Assembly (NCBI RefSeq): GCF_035594125.1
Contig: NC_087180.1
Coordinates: 17,005,115 to 17,069,114 of the forward strand
From: Scylla paramamosain
Lineage: Eukaryota; Arthropoda; Malacostraca; Decapoda; Portunidae
Reading direction: 5' to 3'
Length of the DNA stretch: 64,000 nt
In this document: in pieces, positions 44,867 to 55,320 of the stretch
Layout of the letters: each line of letters begins with the position of its first letter
Position numbering within the stretch: the stretch's first letter is position 1
Notes under the pieces: generated by a model
What the model was told of the DNA's origin: nothing
The model's input: the letters and a program-made list of their open reading frames with translations, nothing else
Database searches by the model: none
Translations under genes and position numbers: made by a program

Positions 44867-45224
44867 AGGTTAGGCTAGGTTATACTAGGTTAGGTTAGGT
44901 TAGACGAAGTTAGGTTAGGTTAGGTTTCACTAGATTAGGTTAGGTTAGGGAAGATTAGACTAGGTAAGGTTAGGTTTGACTATGTTAGATTAGGTTAGGT
45001 TAGGTTAGGTTAGGTTAGGTTAGGGATGATTAGGTTAGGTTAGGTTAGGTTAGGTTAGGGATGATTAGGTTAGGTTAGGTTAGGTTAGGGATGATTAGGT
45101 TAGGTTTGATTTGGTTAGGTTAAACTAGGTTAGGTTAGATTAAGGAAGATTAGGTCAGGTTTAGGTTAGGTTAGGTTAGGTTAGGTTAGGTTAGGTTAGG
45201 TTAGGACAGATTATGCTAGGTTTT
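44867..45224 (+). repeat. interstitial (TTAGG)n telomere-like array
   Basis: About 360 bp of TTAGG units with scattered variants (TTAGGC, TTAGAC, TTAGGGA). Runs of up to seven or eight perfect units occur. Between about 45000 and 45100 the variant AGGGATGATTAGG recurs three times at intervals of 25-40 bp, giving a weak higher-order pattern. TTAGG is the ancestral arthropod telomere repeat. Unique sequence on both sides shows this is an internal copy. Confidence 0.9.
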
Positions 45225-45514
45225 GTGTACAGTATATACATATATACATTTTTACATGTAAAGATCAGTCATCGAGGAACAAAACAAATAAAAAGAGATA
45301 AACACCCTCAAAAAAAAAAAGTGACAATACATACACATTTCCAAATACGTAGACCAAATTTAGTCCCAAAATACTGAGTTAAAAAAAAAAAAATATCAGG
45401 TTTATTCGTTTACTGATCTAAACCAGATGTGAGTAAGCTGCCCTATCACAGGCATAATTATCCGGTTATCAAGGTTTTAAATACTGCAGAGCCGAGTGTG
45501 GACTTAAATGACCT

Positions 45515-45520
<6 letters not shown>

Positions 45521-45571
<51 letters not shown>
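45521..45571. repeat. (CT)n microsatellite
   Basis: About 51 bp. It faces the 154-bp (GA)n tract 92 bp downstream. Confidence 0.97.
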
Positions 45572-45574
<3 letters not shown>

Positions 45575-45660
45575 ATCCCTCTCACAGCCTCTCTCACATT
45601 TCACTTCCTCACTGTATTCATATTGTACAAAAATGCAGATTTCTTTGATGTAAGATGTAA

Positions 45661-45822
<162 letters not shown>

Positions 45823-46069
45823 TGAGAGGCGAGAGTGCAGGTGTCTGGGGAGCTAATGAGAGAGCCAGGTTGAGGCAGGTGTGAGGCAGGTGTGTGTGTG
45901 TAATAAACTCCTATTACTCCAGGTCTCGCTAGCCAAGATTTATGGGAGTGTTGAATAAATCTCCGCATCAACTGGGTGAGATGACAAAGAATATAGAAAA
46001 AAAAAATTAACCTTACATTTTTTTTAAAGACAGTGAAGGAAAGATGATTTTGTGCATAGTTTGTAGTCG

Positions 46070-46176
<107 letters not shown>

Positions 46177-46268
46177 AAAAAAATAAGACAGAAAAAAGAT
46201 AAAAAAACACAGGATGACTTTGAAAAACATGAAAGCAGCTTACCATTTCTGTTCCTTCTCCTTTCTCT

Positions 46269-46654
46269 CCTCCTCCTCCTCCTCCTCCTCCTCCTCCTGC
46301 CCCTGCCTCTGCTCCTCCTCCAATGAGTACTGTAACTGTCGTGAAGCAACAAAAAGCTTACATATCCCGCACAAATCCCCAAACATACAAGAAGCTCGAA
46401 GGAACCAAGGCTGTGGGGGAGAGATAATCTTTCTCTAATGTGACTTCAGGTTTTTCTTTCTCTCTCGGTCATCGGAAACAGAGGGCACGTGGAGACTTGC
46501 AGAGAAAGAGAGTGTACTGCTGGGTACGCGAGAGGAGGAGGAGGAGGAGGAGGAGGAGGAGGAGGAGGAGGAGGAGGAGGAGGAGATGTGGACGTGTTAT
46601 AATGAAAGTGCAGTGGAAAAAAAATTTGGTAACTAAGCTATATGAGTGAATCTA

Positions 46655-46693
<39 letters not shown>
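46269..46693. repeat. (TCC)n, (GGA)n and (GT)n tracts
   Basis: (TCC)n at 46269-46298, (GGA)n at 46532-46585 and (GT)n at 46660-46693, separated by unique sequence. Confidence 0.93.
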
Positions 46694-47675
<982 letters not shown>

Positions 47676-48133
47676 AGGAGAGGAAAGCAGGTAGATGTAG
47701 CTCTCTCTCCTTCCCCCCTCTCTCTCTCCCTCCATCTCCCAGCCAGCCTGTGTATATGAACAGGAAGTCGGCCTTTCAAAATGGTTCACTCTCGAGACAT
47801 TTTACTCGGAAGGACTGAACCACTGATTCGTTTTTCTTCATCAACCAAAACAACAGCAACAATTCTCTACTAAAACCTCAAAAATACCAAAATAACTCAA
47901 GTCTGCTCTTTTTCTCAGGTGCAAATCAAGAAACTCGTGATAGGAGTAACTAACTTATCCAAAAACGTGACGAAATGAAAAGAAATGAATGAAGTTTTAT
48001 AAGAAACGTTAGAAGAGAGGTGGGCACACAAAGGGGGGTTAGGGGGGAGCAAAATAAGAGTAACAGAAGATGGTTAGGAAGAGAGGCAGGGAGAGGGAGA
48101 GAGAGAGGGGGAGGGTGGGAGGCAAGGAAGGAG

Positions 48134-48274
<141 letters not shown>

Positions 48275-48530
48275 AAAAAAAAACATATACATCAAACCTT
48301 TATCAAAATCCTACAGTAAAAATCAAATAAAAATGTATCCGTAACACAACAGCTATACAAAACATACAAAACTACAGAAAGATCCGCATAAAAATGAAAT
48401 AAATTAATCATAAACAAAAAGCTTCGTCATATTTTCCTTTACCAAATCCGATAAAAGTTACAAAAGAGTTTACGTTTTATTTAGCAGACTTCAGTACCTG
48501 CTTTTAACGAACCCGGTGAGAATGAGAGAG

Positions 48531-48628
48531 GAGGAGGAGGAGGAGGAGGAGGAGGAGGAGGAGGAGGAGGAGGAGGAGGAGGAGAAGCGCGAAATAAAGG
48601 CAATGAAAGGAAAGATAACGATGAAAAG

Positions 48629-48712
<84 letters not shown>
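48531..48712. repeat. (GGA)n and (GA)n tracts
   Basis: (GGA)n at 48531-48583 and (GA)n at 48631-48712. Confidence 0.96.
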
Positions 48713-48716
<4 letters not shown>

Positions 48717-49314
48717 TGTGGGGGCAAGGGTCAGGTGGCAGGGGACAGGGTGGCATGGCGGACAAAGAAGAGGAAGCAGCGGTAGGGGTGATGGAATGAT
48801 GGACAGCCAAGGAAGCCACCATTCACACAATCATGCCACTCCTCTGCGCATTACACACATTACACGCCTCCTCCTTCCTTCTACTCCTCTTCCTCCTCAT
48901 CCATATTACACACAGCTTCCTATTCCTCTTCCTTCTCTTCCTCCTGTACTGTCTTGTCTCTCTACCCTGTCGCTGGTTAGAAGTGGTTACCAAACAGCCT
49001 TGTAAGGACCTAAATGTCTGTTGCCGTTTGGTTTTCCTATGTATTCTTTTGTATTTCTCCTCAACCGTATTACACACATCTCAGTTTTCTTCCTTCTCAT
49101 CTGCATTACATATTTCATTCATCATCCTCCTCCTCATCTCTCATCTTTGTTCTCTCTCTTTCTCCACCTTTCTTTTTCTTCACTCCATTTGTCCAGCTTA
49201 ACCAAAATTTATCTCCATCATTGTGTATGTATTTCAGTATTTTGCTCATTTATCATCTTCTTTTATTCTATTTCCTCTTTGTACTGGGGCTCCTCGTAAT
49301 GCCTTGGTGTGTTT
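48713..49314. other. intergenic, pyrimidine-rich
   Basis: The word ATTACACACA or ATTACACGCC recurs near 48850, 48862, 48905 and 49067, each followed by CTTCCT/CCTCCT-type pyrimidine runs, which suggests an old, decayed tandem repeat. No gene is recognised. Confidence 0.5.
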
Positions 49315-49605
49315 GTGATTATTGCTTGGTTCCTGTGTACAATGGTATTAAGTCTTATCAAATCAAATCCGTGCTGGGTGTTAGCATCTCCTTCCTTCGT
49401 CTCTTTAATCTTACATTTACTTGTGTTAATGGGGTTTTCATCTGGTAGGACGCTATTGTTCCTGGCGTACTTATGATGACTGTTGCTTGATTCCCGTGCT
49501 AATCCGTGCTGGGTGTCTCCTTCCTTCGTCTCTTTCATTTTGTATATACTCGTTTCCTTGTGGATTTCATATGGCAGAGCGCTGTTGTTCCTGGCACCAA
49601 GCACG
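49315..49605 (+). repeat. tandem duplication, period about 135 bp, upstream of the snail gene
   Basis: AATCCGTGCTGGGTGT occurs at 49366 and 49501. Both copies are preceded by TTGCTTG(G/A)TTCC and followed by CTCCTTCCTTCGTCTCTTT. Both end in CGCT(A/G)TTGTTCCTGGC. The pair lies about 1 kb before the predicted start site of the snail gene. Confidence 0.88.
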
Positions 49606-50149
49606 GTTATTATTCATGTTACACCCTTCAGGTGGGTGGTGATGGGGTTTTCATTGCGCTGCAGTGGTCATTCGGTCACTGGCCAGTCATAGTTTCTGAA
49701 GCCTCTAATTTATGAAGAGATTATTATAGTGCAATACGTGTTTCTTTCTCCGTGGTTTGTGCAAGTCATCTATGCTGCGGCGTGTGTTTACAGTTGTCTT
49801 TGTGGTTACCTGCTCCTGACTTGTGATTCTGCTTTGTTATGATTTTCCTTTCCTTGTACGCACTAACTGCAGCGTGTACAGGGAGTGTGTGAGCATGGCG
49901 GTTTTGTTATATGGTTGGCTGAGTCGTTTTCGTACGAATGGTGAAGAGGTTCATTTCAACCGACGTGGCAAACGAGGCTGCGTACTTACAGACCAGTCAA
50001 TCACAATGGTTCTTTATTTTTAATTAAATTCAGATAAAGAGGGAGCTGCCCAGCACTTAGGGACGCGCACATCTGTCCCCGGGAGACGCTGCACGGGACT
50101 TTTAGCCTTGCGTCGGGGGTCCCAGGGCGGCGCGGAGAGGTGTAGCGCC
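49606..50149. other. upstream DNA of the snail gene
   Basis: Non-repetitive and T/G-rich to 50030, then GC-rich. Short frames show no domain. This is the most repeat-poor intergenic stretch near the gene and a likely place for cis-regulatory sequence. Confidence 0.45.
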
Positions 50150-50570
50150 TCATGATTACCTGGTGTAAGCACGTGCGAGTTTAACGATTCCGGAACACCT
50201 TTCCATCTCCCGACCACCTGCCTGCGTGATGTACGACGCTTCCTTCCACGCCTTCCCTCCCTGCCGATGATGTGCCAGCCAGCCTGTTTCTTCTTGCATC
50301 CTCTCGTCTGCCTGGGTGATGCACCGACCCAACCGCGTCATGCTTAACCAGTTTTCACTTGGTAATGCATTATGTGTTATTCCAGGTATGTCTGTCCCCC
50401 TCCTCCTGTAGCATCCACGCGAGCATCCGACACCCGCGACACCTGATTGGGCCACAGGTAGCTTCGCCCCGCCCCTCGCCGCCTGTGAGTGGTCAAGATC
50501 CTGAGCGAGGACGCGGCTGCTCACCACATTGGCTCATATTGTTTTCGTACCTGACATCTGGTCCAGGTGC
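50150..50570 (+). promoter_or_regulatory. proximal upstream region of the snail gene, E-boxes and CCAAT boxes
   Basis: This block is GC-richer than its flanks and free of simple repeats. It contains the Snail-type E-boxes CACCTG at 50215-50220 and 50440-50445 and CAGGTG at 50564-50569. The related CAGGTA motif lies near 50383 and 50454. Inverted CCAAT boxes (ATTGG) lie at 50446-50450 and 50528-50532. Snail proteins bind CAGGTG-type E-boxes and some regulate their own genes, so feedback is possible. That role is inferred from motif content alone. Confidence 0.5.
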
Positions 50571-50606
50571 TATAAAGCGAGCCACTTGCCTACAGCGGGT
50601 CAGTAG
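50571..50606 (+). promoter_or_regulatory. core promoter: TATA box plus arthropod initiator
   Basis: TATAAAG lies at 50571-50577 and TCAGTAG at 50600-50606. Taking the A of TCAGT (50602) as +1 puts the TATA box at -31, the spacing expected of a focused RNA polymerase II promoter. TCAGT is the known arthropod initiator core. The first ATG follows 50 nt later, so the leader is short and unspliced. The pairing of the two motifs at the right distance, directly before a recognisable coding exon, makes this the most reliable promoter in the window. Confidence 0.85.
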
Positions 50607-50651
50607 CTAAGCAGAGCGCAAGAGAGATAGACGTGTTAGTGGTGTTCTTCC

Positions 50652-52348
50652 ATGGATTGCACGATGGCCCACGAGACCCTCCGAAACTATTCCCACTGCC
50701 CCCCGAAGAAGAGGCCCCTGGCGTTCTACAGTGCCCAGGCTGACGACCACGGTGAGTGTACTGGCGAGAGACGCAGTTGTAGTCGTAAAATTCGTGACGC
50801 CTCGTGTTGTGTCCGCGTGTTGGTGATGGATTGCTCACGATGTGTCGGTAAACAAGTCCAGTTCGTGTGTTGGTGTTGTCACGTGGCTAGTTAGGTTAAA
50901 AAGACCTACACAGTGAGTTACAAAACCTTGCATCACTGAAGAATAACAGGATGAAGGTGCTTTTGTTCGGCGATAAGTAGAGATAGACAATGACTTACAG
51001 AATCTAAGAGCATTGCACAATTACAGAATTATGTTGTTGTTTGGGGCAATTAATTCTCTTTGTGCATGTAGTGGCAGCCAGCCAGCGCATCATCGCCCGT
51101 CACTATGCTCGGTCACGGCTATCCTGGTGACGCCTCGGAATTATTTAGGCCGCGCTGGTGACTGACTTGGGTGACGATGCGAGGATGTGATTAATGGTGG
51201 TGGTCTATACGTGGCGTTAGGTTTGGCTTCATTCACTACCGCGTGAAGGTGACAGGTGGTGGAGACAAGGATGTGTAGCGGCAGGTGTGGTAGGGATACA
51301 CTGGCTATTTTTAGTTGTTGGGTTAGGATACATGACTAATGATGTGGTGGTAGTGGTGACTGTGGCGCCTCCCTGACCCTTGTCTTCCCCCGCAGATGAT
51401 GAGCAGCCCCAGGACCTGAGCATCAAGCGGCGCCGCCACGAGGACGACGCCTCCCCTCAGGCTTCCCCCGTCCCTGTCGCTCCTCGCTCACCCTCTCCTC
51501 GCCTGGCCGCCGTCCCGCCCAGCCCTCCACGTATGCCCTCACTGGCTGAGTTTTACTTGAAGCTCTTCCAGTCAACGGCCCTCCAGCAGCAGCAGCAGCA
51601 GCACCACCACCATCACCACCAGCAGCACCAGCAGGCAGAGTGGTGGCCCAGCCCGATGATGTGGCCCCTCGTGCCCACTGCCGCCCACCCCGGCCTGGCT
51701 GCCCACCCCAGCCTAGCCGCCCATCCGACCCTTGCCGCCCGTCTGGCGTCGCCACAGCCCTCAGAGGAACGTTTGGCCTCGCCCCGCTCCACGGCTTCCG
51801 AGGACTCCGGTGTGGGCGCTGAGTCAATGAGCGAGGACGAGATTGACGTGACAAGTGACAGCGATGCCTGCCGGAGGAGCGGTGCAGAAGTCTCCTCAGG
51901 CCGCGAGGCGCGGTACTCGTGCACTGACTGCGGCAAGTCGTACTCCACCTACTCCGGCCTCAGCAAGCACAAACAGTTCCACTGCGCCGCCCTCGGGGCC
52001 AAGTCGTTCGCGTGCAAGCACTGCGAGAAGGTGTACACGAGCCTGGGCGCCCTCAAGATGCACATCCGCACACACACGCTGCCCTGCAAGTGTCAGCTGT
52101 GCGGCAAGGCTTTCTCGCGGCCCTGGCTGCTGCAGGGACACATCAGGACCCACACGGGGGAGAAGCCCTTCCAGTGCCCTCAGTGTGACCGCTGCTTCGC
52201 GGACCGCAGCAACTTGCGGGCCCACCTCCAGACCCACGCTGACGTCAAGAAGTACGCGTGCAGCACCTGCCACAAGACCTTCTCCAGGATGTCGCTGCTC
52301 AACAAGCACACCGAGGCTGCCTGCCCCGCCCGGCCCTCCCAACAGTAG
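50652..52348 (+). CDS. sna: Snail/Escargot-type C2H2 zinc-finger transcriptional repressor
   Basis: Joined coding sequence 50652-50751 plus 51396-52348, 350 residues. Members of this family are nuclear repressors that bind CAGGTG E-boxes and act in mesoderm, neuroblast and stem-cell fate and in epithelial-mesenchymal change. Residues 12-25 ([14 protein letters not shown]) match the arthropod Snail/Escargot N-terminal motif; no vertebrate SNAG peptide is present. PQDLSIK at 38-44 is a PxDLSxK CtBP-binding site. A Pro/Ser-rich linker follows, then a Gln/His run (97-113), three AAHPxL repeats (129-146) and an acidic Ser stretch with DSGVGAES (170-177). Five fingers follow: Cys209-His229, Cys240-His260, Cys266-His286, Cys294-His314, and a last C2HC finger Cys322-Cys343. 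The HTGEKPF linker and [13 protein letters not shown] in finger 3 are family hallmarks. Met5 (50664) has a better start context (A at -3, G at +4) than Met1. Orthology among sna, esg and wor is not resolved. Confidence 0.95.
50752..51395 (+). other. intron of the snail-family gene (phase 1)
   Basis: The 644-bp intron starts with GTGAGT after a G at 50751 and ends in CCCCCGCAG at 51387-51395. Splicing joins the split codon G|AT (Asp34) and keeps the frame from the KKRP motif into PQDLS. No simple-repeat tract over 25 bp is present, which is unusual for this window, so it may carry regulatory sequence. The downstream exon is also open 15 nt upstream of the acceptor, so the splice junction rests on the GT-AG signals and family alignment. 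Confidence 0.88.
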
Positions 52349-52515
52349 CAGCAGCAGCGTCCTGCGCCAGGGAGGATAAGTAACCCGGTGGTGGGAGGGG
52401 GGGAGTCGTCGGGAACAGTCACCAGTGCCTCTAGTCAGGTGTCGCGCCGCGTACTGGCACCGCTGTGTAGTTATTGTAAGATAAGGCGAGAATAAAGATT
52501 TATATTTTATGTTAA
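52349..52515 (+). other. 3' untranslated region of the snail-family gene
   Basis: Short trailer after the TAG stop at 52346-52348. It begins with a run of CAG units that continues the Gln codons before the stop, contains one CAGGTG, and ends at the polyadenylation signal. The T-rich sequence just downstream of the signal would serve as the downstream element. Confidence 0.65.
52491..52496 (+). terminator. polyadenylation signal AATAAA
   Basis: A canonical AATAAA lies 143 nt after the stop codon. T-rich sequence follows at 52499-52535. Cleavage is expected near 52511-52521. Confidence 0.75.
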
Positions 52516-52561
52516 CAACTCTTTTTATCTCTCCCTTTAGTAACTATAAATATATGTTCTA

Positions 52562-52563
<2 letters not shown>

Positions 52564-52622
<59 letters not shown>
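52564..52622. repeat. (CA)n microsatellite
   Basis: About 59 bp, starting only about 50 bp after the predicted end of the snail transcript. A 28-bp (GA)n follows at 52723. Confidence 0.97.
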
Positions 52623-52627
<5 letters not shown>

Positions 52628-52712
52628 TTCAAGTCTCAAGGACACAAGTATTATATCAAACACACAAGATGACACCCAAGAAGCTTACGACGCTAATAAC
52701 AAAATGAGGCAG

Positions 52713-52752
<40 letters not shown>

Positions 52753-53140
52753 CATGAAAGAAAGGACTTAGGAGTGAGAATAAAAGAGGTGAAAGGTAAT
52801 GACTACGTTGAGGTTTAGACAGGGAAACGAGACAATAACTGGAGCACTAAAGCAGAAACATGCAAGCTCAATGTCCGAGCATTCACTCATCATTCATTTA
52901 GCGTCATTGTAAAAAAGCAAGATCAAATAGAACCTAGAAAAAGAATCCACCTCAGGCACGAAGAGTCATGTCTCGTGACTGCAAGGGGACTATTATTAAA
53001 CACAGGAAAAAAAAAAAATACACTCTAGCAAGCAAATTGAAGCGCTGTATATTGAAACACTGTAGGCCTCCATCAGACTTTTCATAGTAGATAATGTTCC
53101 GTCTCAGTCACAACACAAACAACTGATTAGTAAGAGTAAC
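52623..53140. other. intergenic sequence
   Basis: Unique AT-rich sequence with (GA)n at 52717-52750. No gene is recognised. Confidence 0.5.
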
Positions 53141-53541
53141 AAAACACTTGAAAACCGAGATCACTTATTTTCAAAGGCCACAGAGATGATTGGTTCTTTT
53201 CTTGGCTACTTTCGGCTCTTTTATGATGTACAAATCTATGAACCGCTAAAACTATAACAAGGCACAATTGAAAACCCACAGATACTTTCACTTATCTTTA
53301 AGGGTCACAAAAATCATTAGCCTGTTTTTTTTTTTCTTGGCTTATTAGGTCTTATTCATGACACAGAACCCTAAGAACCACTAAGCCTTAGAACCCTCGA
53401 GGAGCTTTCACTTATTATCGAAGACCAATTAGATGATCAATTCCTTTTTCTTAAACTGCTTCGTCTTTTTCCTGATACATAACCATGGAAACCACCAAAA
53501 CAATCTAAACACACTTGAAAACCCGCAGAAACTTTGACTAA
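53141..53541 (+). repeat. diverged tandem repeat, period about 120-124 bp
   Basis: The landmark CACTTGAAAACCC recurs in changed form near 53144, 53264, 53388 and 53511. Each is followed after about 15 bp by CTTTCACTTAT, then (in the first three) an AGG/AAGACCA block, GATGAT, a T-run with TTCTT, and AACCACTAA. Three full copies and a partial fourth are visible, at perhaps 60-75% identity by eye. A relative lies at 63785-63880. Confidence 0.8.
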
Positions 53542-53660
53542 CCTGATAAAACTGAGATAAGACACCACAACGTTGAAAGAATATGGTAAACTTTAGCTGA
53601 ATCCTGATAAAATTGCGATAAGAGACCACAACGTTGAAAAATCAGGCAGTACATGGTTCA
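53542..53660 (+). repeat. tandem duplication, period 61 bp
   Basis: CCTGATAAAACTGAGATAAG at 53542 recurs with two changes at 53603. Both are followed by A(C/G)ACCACAACGTTGAAA. The pair directly abuts the 120-bp repeat array. Confidence 0.85.
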
Positions 53661-53934
53661 GAGACAATGACTACACCTCCACCTACATATTGCAGAGATT
53701 ATATCAAGAACCGTGCATAGGAAAATACAAAAGTCCACCCGGGAAAAAATGAACCGCTGGAAACATACGATGAAAAGACGCAGAGTTTGGTAGAAATTTC
53801 ACCGGCAAGTTCCCGCCAAAAAGGTTTCATCCCGCGCTCGTGAGGTAATACCCTCCCGCCCCTTCCTCCCCACCTCCCTCTCCTCTATTATCTCCTACTT
53901 CCTTCTCTAGTCTTCCTTGCTTGAAGCGCCGGGA

Positions 53935-53972
<38 letters not shown>

Positions 53973-55263
53973 TTGTCTGAACGCTTCGCTCTTACATATA
54001 CTAATTTTAAATCCCTTCCCTTCCAACACCAGCTTCATAATTCCAACCTTCTCCTCCTCCTCCTCCTCTTTAAATCCTACTTCGAACACTTCTAGCAGGA
54101 GATACAATGAGAGAATGAGGGCAGCGTAACGTCCGGAAAATGATACTTTTAAAAAAACCGTCCCTCTTAAAAAATAAATCAAAATAGATGGATGGAATAC
54201 ATGAAACAGCGTCACCTCTGCTTACCGAAATTCCAAGGCGTGTCCCACAGAGCTGGACATGATTGAGTGGGCTGCCCCGCCAAGACACACCCACCTGTAG
54301 GAAGCCGCGGCCCTGTCTGGGGAGTGTTCGAGCGTCTTATATAGGCAGAGGCGATTTGTTCACCTGCCCGCATCGTTCGATCAGAAAATAGAGCTTTGGA
54401 ACAGGTGTGACGACAAAAACAATAAGGAAAAAATGTCCTTGTCGTAACAGTTGCTGAAAAACGGAAAATAACGTGAGCAATAGGTTAGTCAAATAAAGTG
54501 TTGGGCATCGCAGCAGGGAAAGAGGATTATGCAAGCGTGATGCGCCACTCGCGGCTCTCCAACATGTGCATCGCCACAAAGTGCAACCATAAACCGCTTG
54601 CATCATTTGTTAGGATCTCTGTAAATTTTTAAGATATTTAGATAAATGAACGTAGTGACTCACTTTTTTATTATAACTGGACATCAATTTTGCTTATTAT
54701 CAGCGTATCAAAGGTAATACTGACACCTGGATATTGTGTGCAGTTTAATTGACTTATTCGTTACGGAGGCTGACAAATAGAATGAAATGAAACGGACAAG
54801 TAGCTACCGTGGTGGCGCAGGATGGCAGTCCTCCTGGCGTCACTTATCAGCAGCTGAGTCTGTCTCCACAACTCCTTCGCAGACACACCTGCAGCACAAG
54901 TCAGCAGCAGGCAACGCATCAAGACAAGTCGAGGCTTCAACACGGTGCAAAGAAGTCGAGAAAAAGTATTGAGTTTGATTTAAATATTCGTAACCTAAGC
55001 TTTTGTTTTACTTTAAATCGTTGGTTAGCTACAAATATTTCAACAAGAACTTTCAAAAACTCTAAGAAAATACGCTTTCATTGGCAAATTACCTTGAAAA
55101 TGATTTTCCTCGTCGCTTTTCAGACCAGCGAAGCTTCTTTGATCGTTGCTACGCTGCTGCTGCATTCCCTGGAGTGAGGTGCTTGACTCCCTGCGGCGTG
55201 AAGTCTGGGCCAAACATGCGGGCAGCTCCCAAGACCACCCTGGCCACTTGGATTTGGCGCACT
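53661..55263. other. intergenic sequence
   Basis: (GT)n at 53939-53966, (TCC)n at 54049-54068 and the TATA candidate at 54338. The rest is unique and AT-rich; no coding frame is recognised. Confidence 0.5.
54338..54372 (+). promoter_or_regulatory. candidate orphan TATA promoter
   Basis: TATATAGG at 54338 is preceded by a GC-rich 100 bp with CACCC motifs and followed 34 bp later by CATCGTTC, a weak initiator. No exon is recognised downstream. Confidence 0.2.
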
Positions 55264-55320
55264 GCAGAGGCACAAGTGGAAATTTTGTTCTTTTAACAAA
55301 ATTTCAGCTTGTGCACCTGC
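55264..55320. other. strong hairpin (inverted repeat)
   Basis: Arms 55270-55289 and 55295-55314 pair over 20 bp with one G-T wobble and one mismatch around a 5-nt loop (CTTTT). A 2x2 internal loop and a further 4-bp stem (GCAG with CTGC) extend it to 55264-55320. The sequence is not simple repeat. It may be a small structured RNA, a remnant of a foldback element or a chance palindrome. Confidence 0.6.

Larger units (their letters stand above)
50602..52515 (+). other. sna: snail-family transcription unit (two exons)
   Basis: Predicted primary transcript of the only well-supported gene here. The start is placed on the A of a TCAGTAG initiator 31 bp after the first base of a TATAAAG box. The end is placed about 20 bp after an AATAAA signal, where the sequence turns T-rich. 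Exon 1 is 50602-50751 and exon 2 is 51396 to about 52515. The mature mRNA would be about 1.27 kb. The unit is compact and GC-rich, and both flanks are AT-richer simple-repeat DNA. Start and end are inferred from sequence motifs only; no transcript evidence is available. Confidence 0.75.

Noticed and set aside
51380..51395. A start codon at 51380 giving a 322-residue zinc-finger protein from exon 2 alone
   Set aside because: It lies in the intron's polypyrimidine/acceptor region; splicing from 50751 restores the family N-terminal motif and the frame.
51423..51854. Long frames antisense or in other phases to the snail exon
   Set aside because: Shadows of a GC-rich coding exon.
54800..54845. 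tRNA-like head (GTGGTGGCGCAGGATGGCAG)
   Set aside because: No B box at tRNA spacing downstream; not enough to call a SINE or tRNA.
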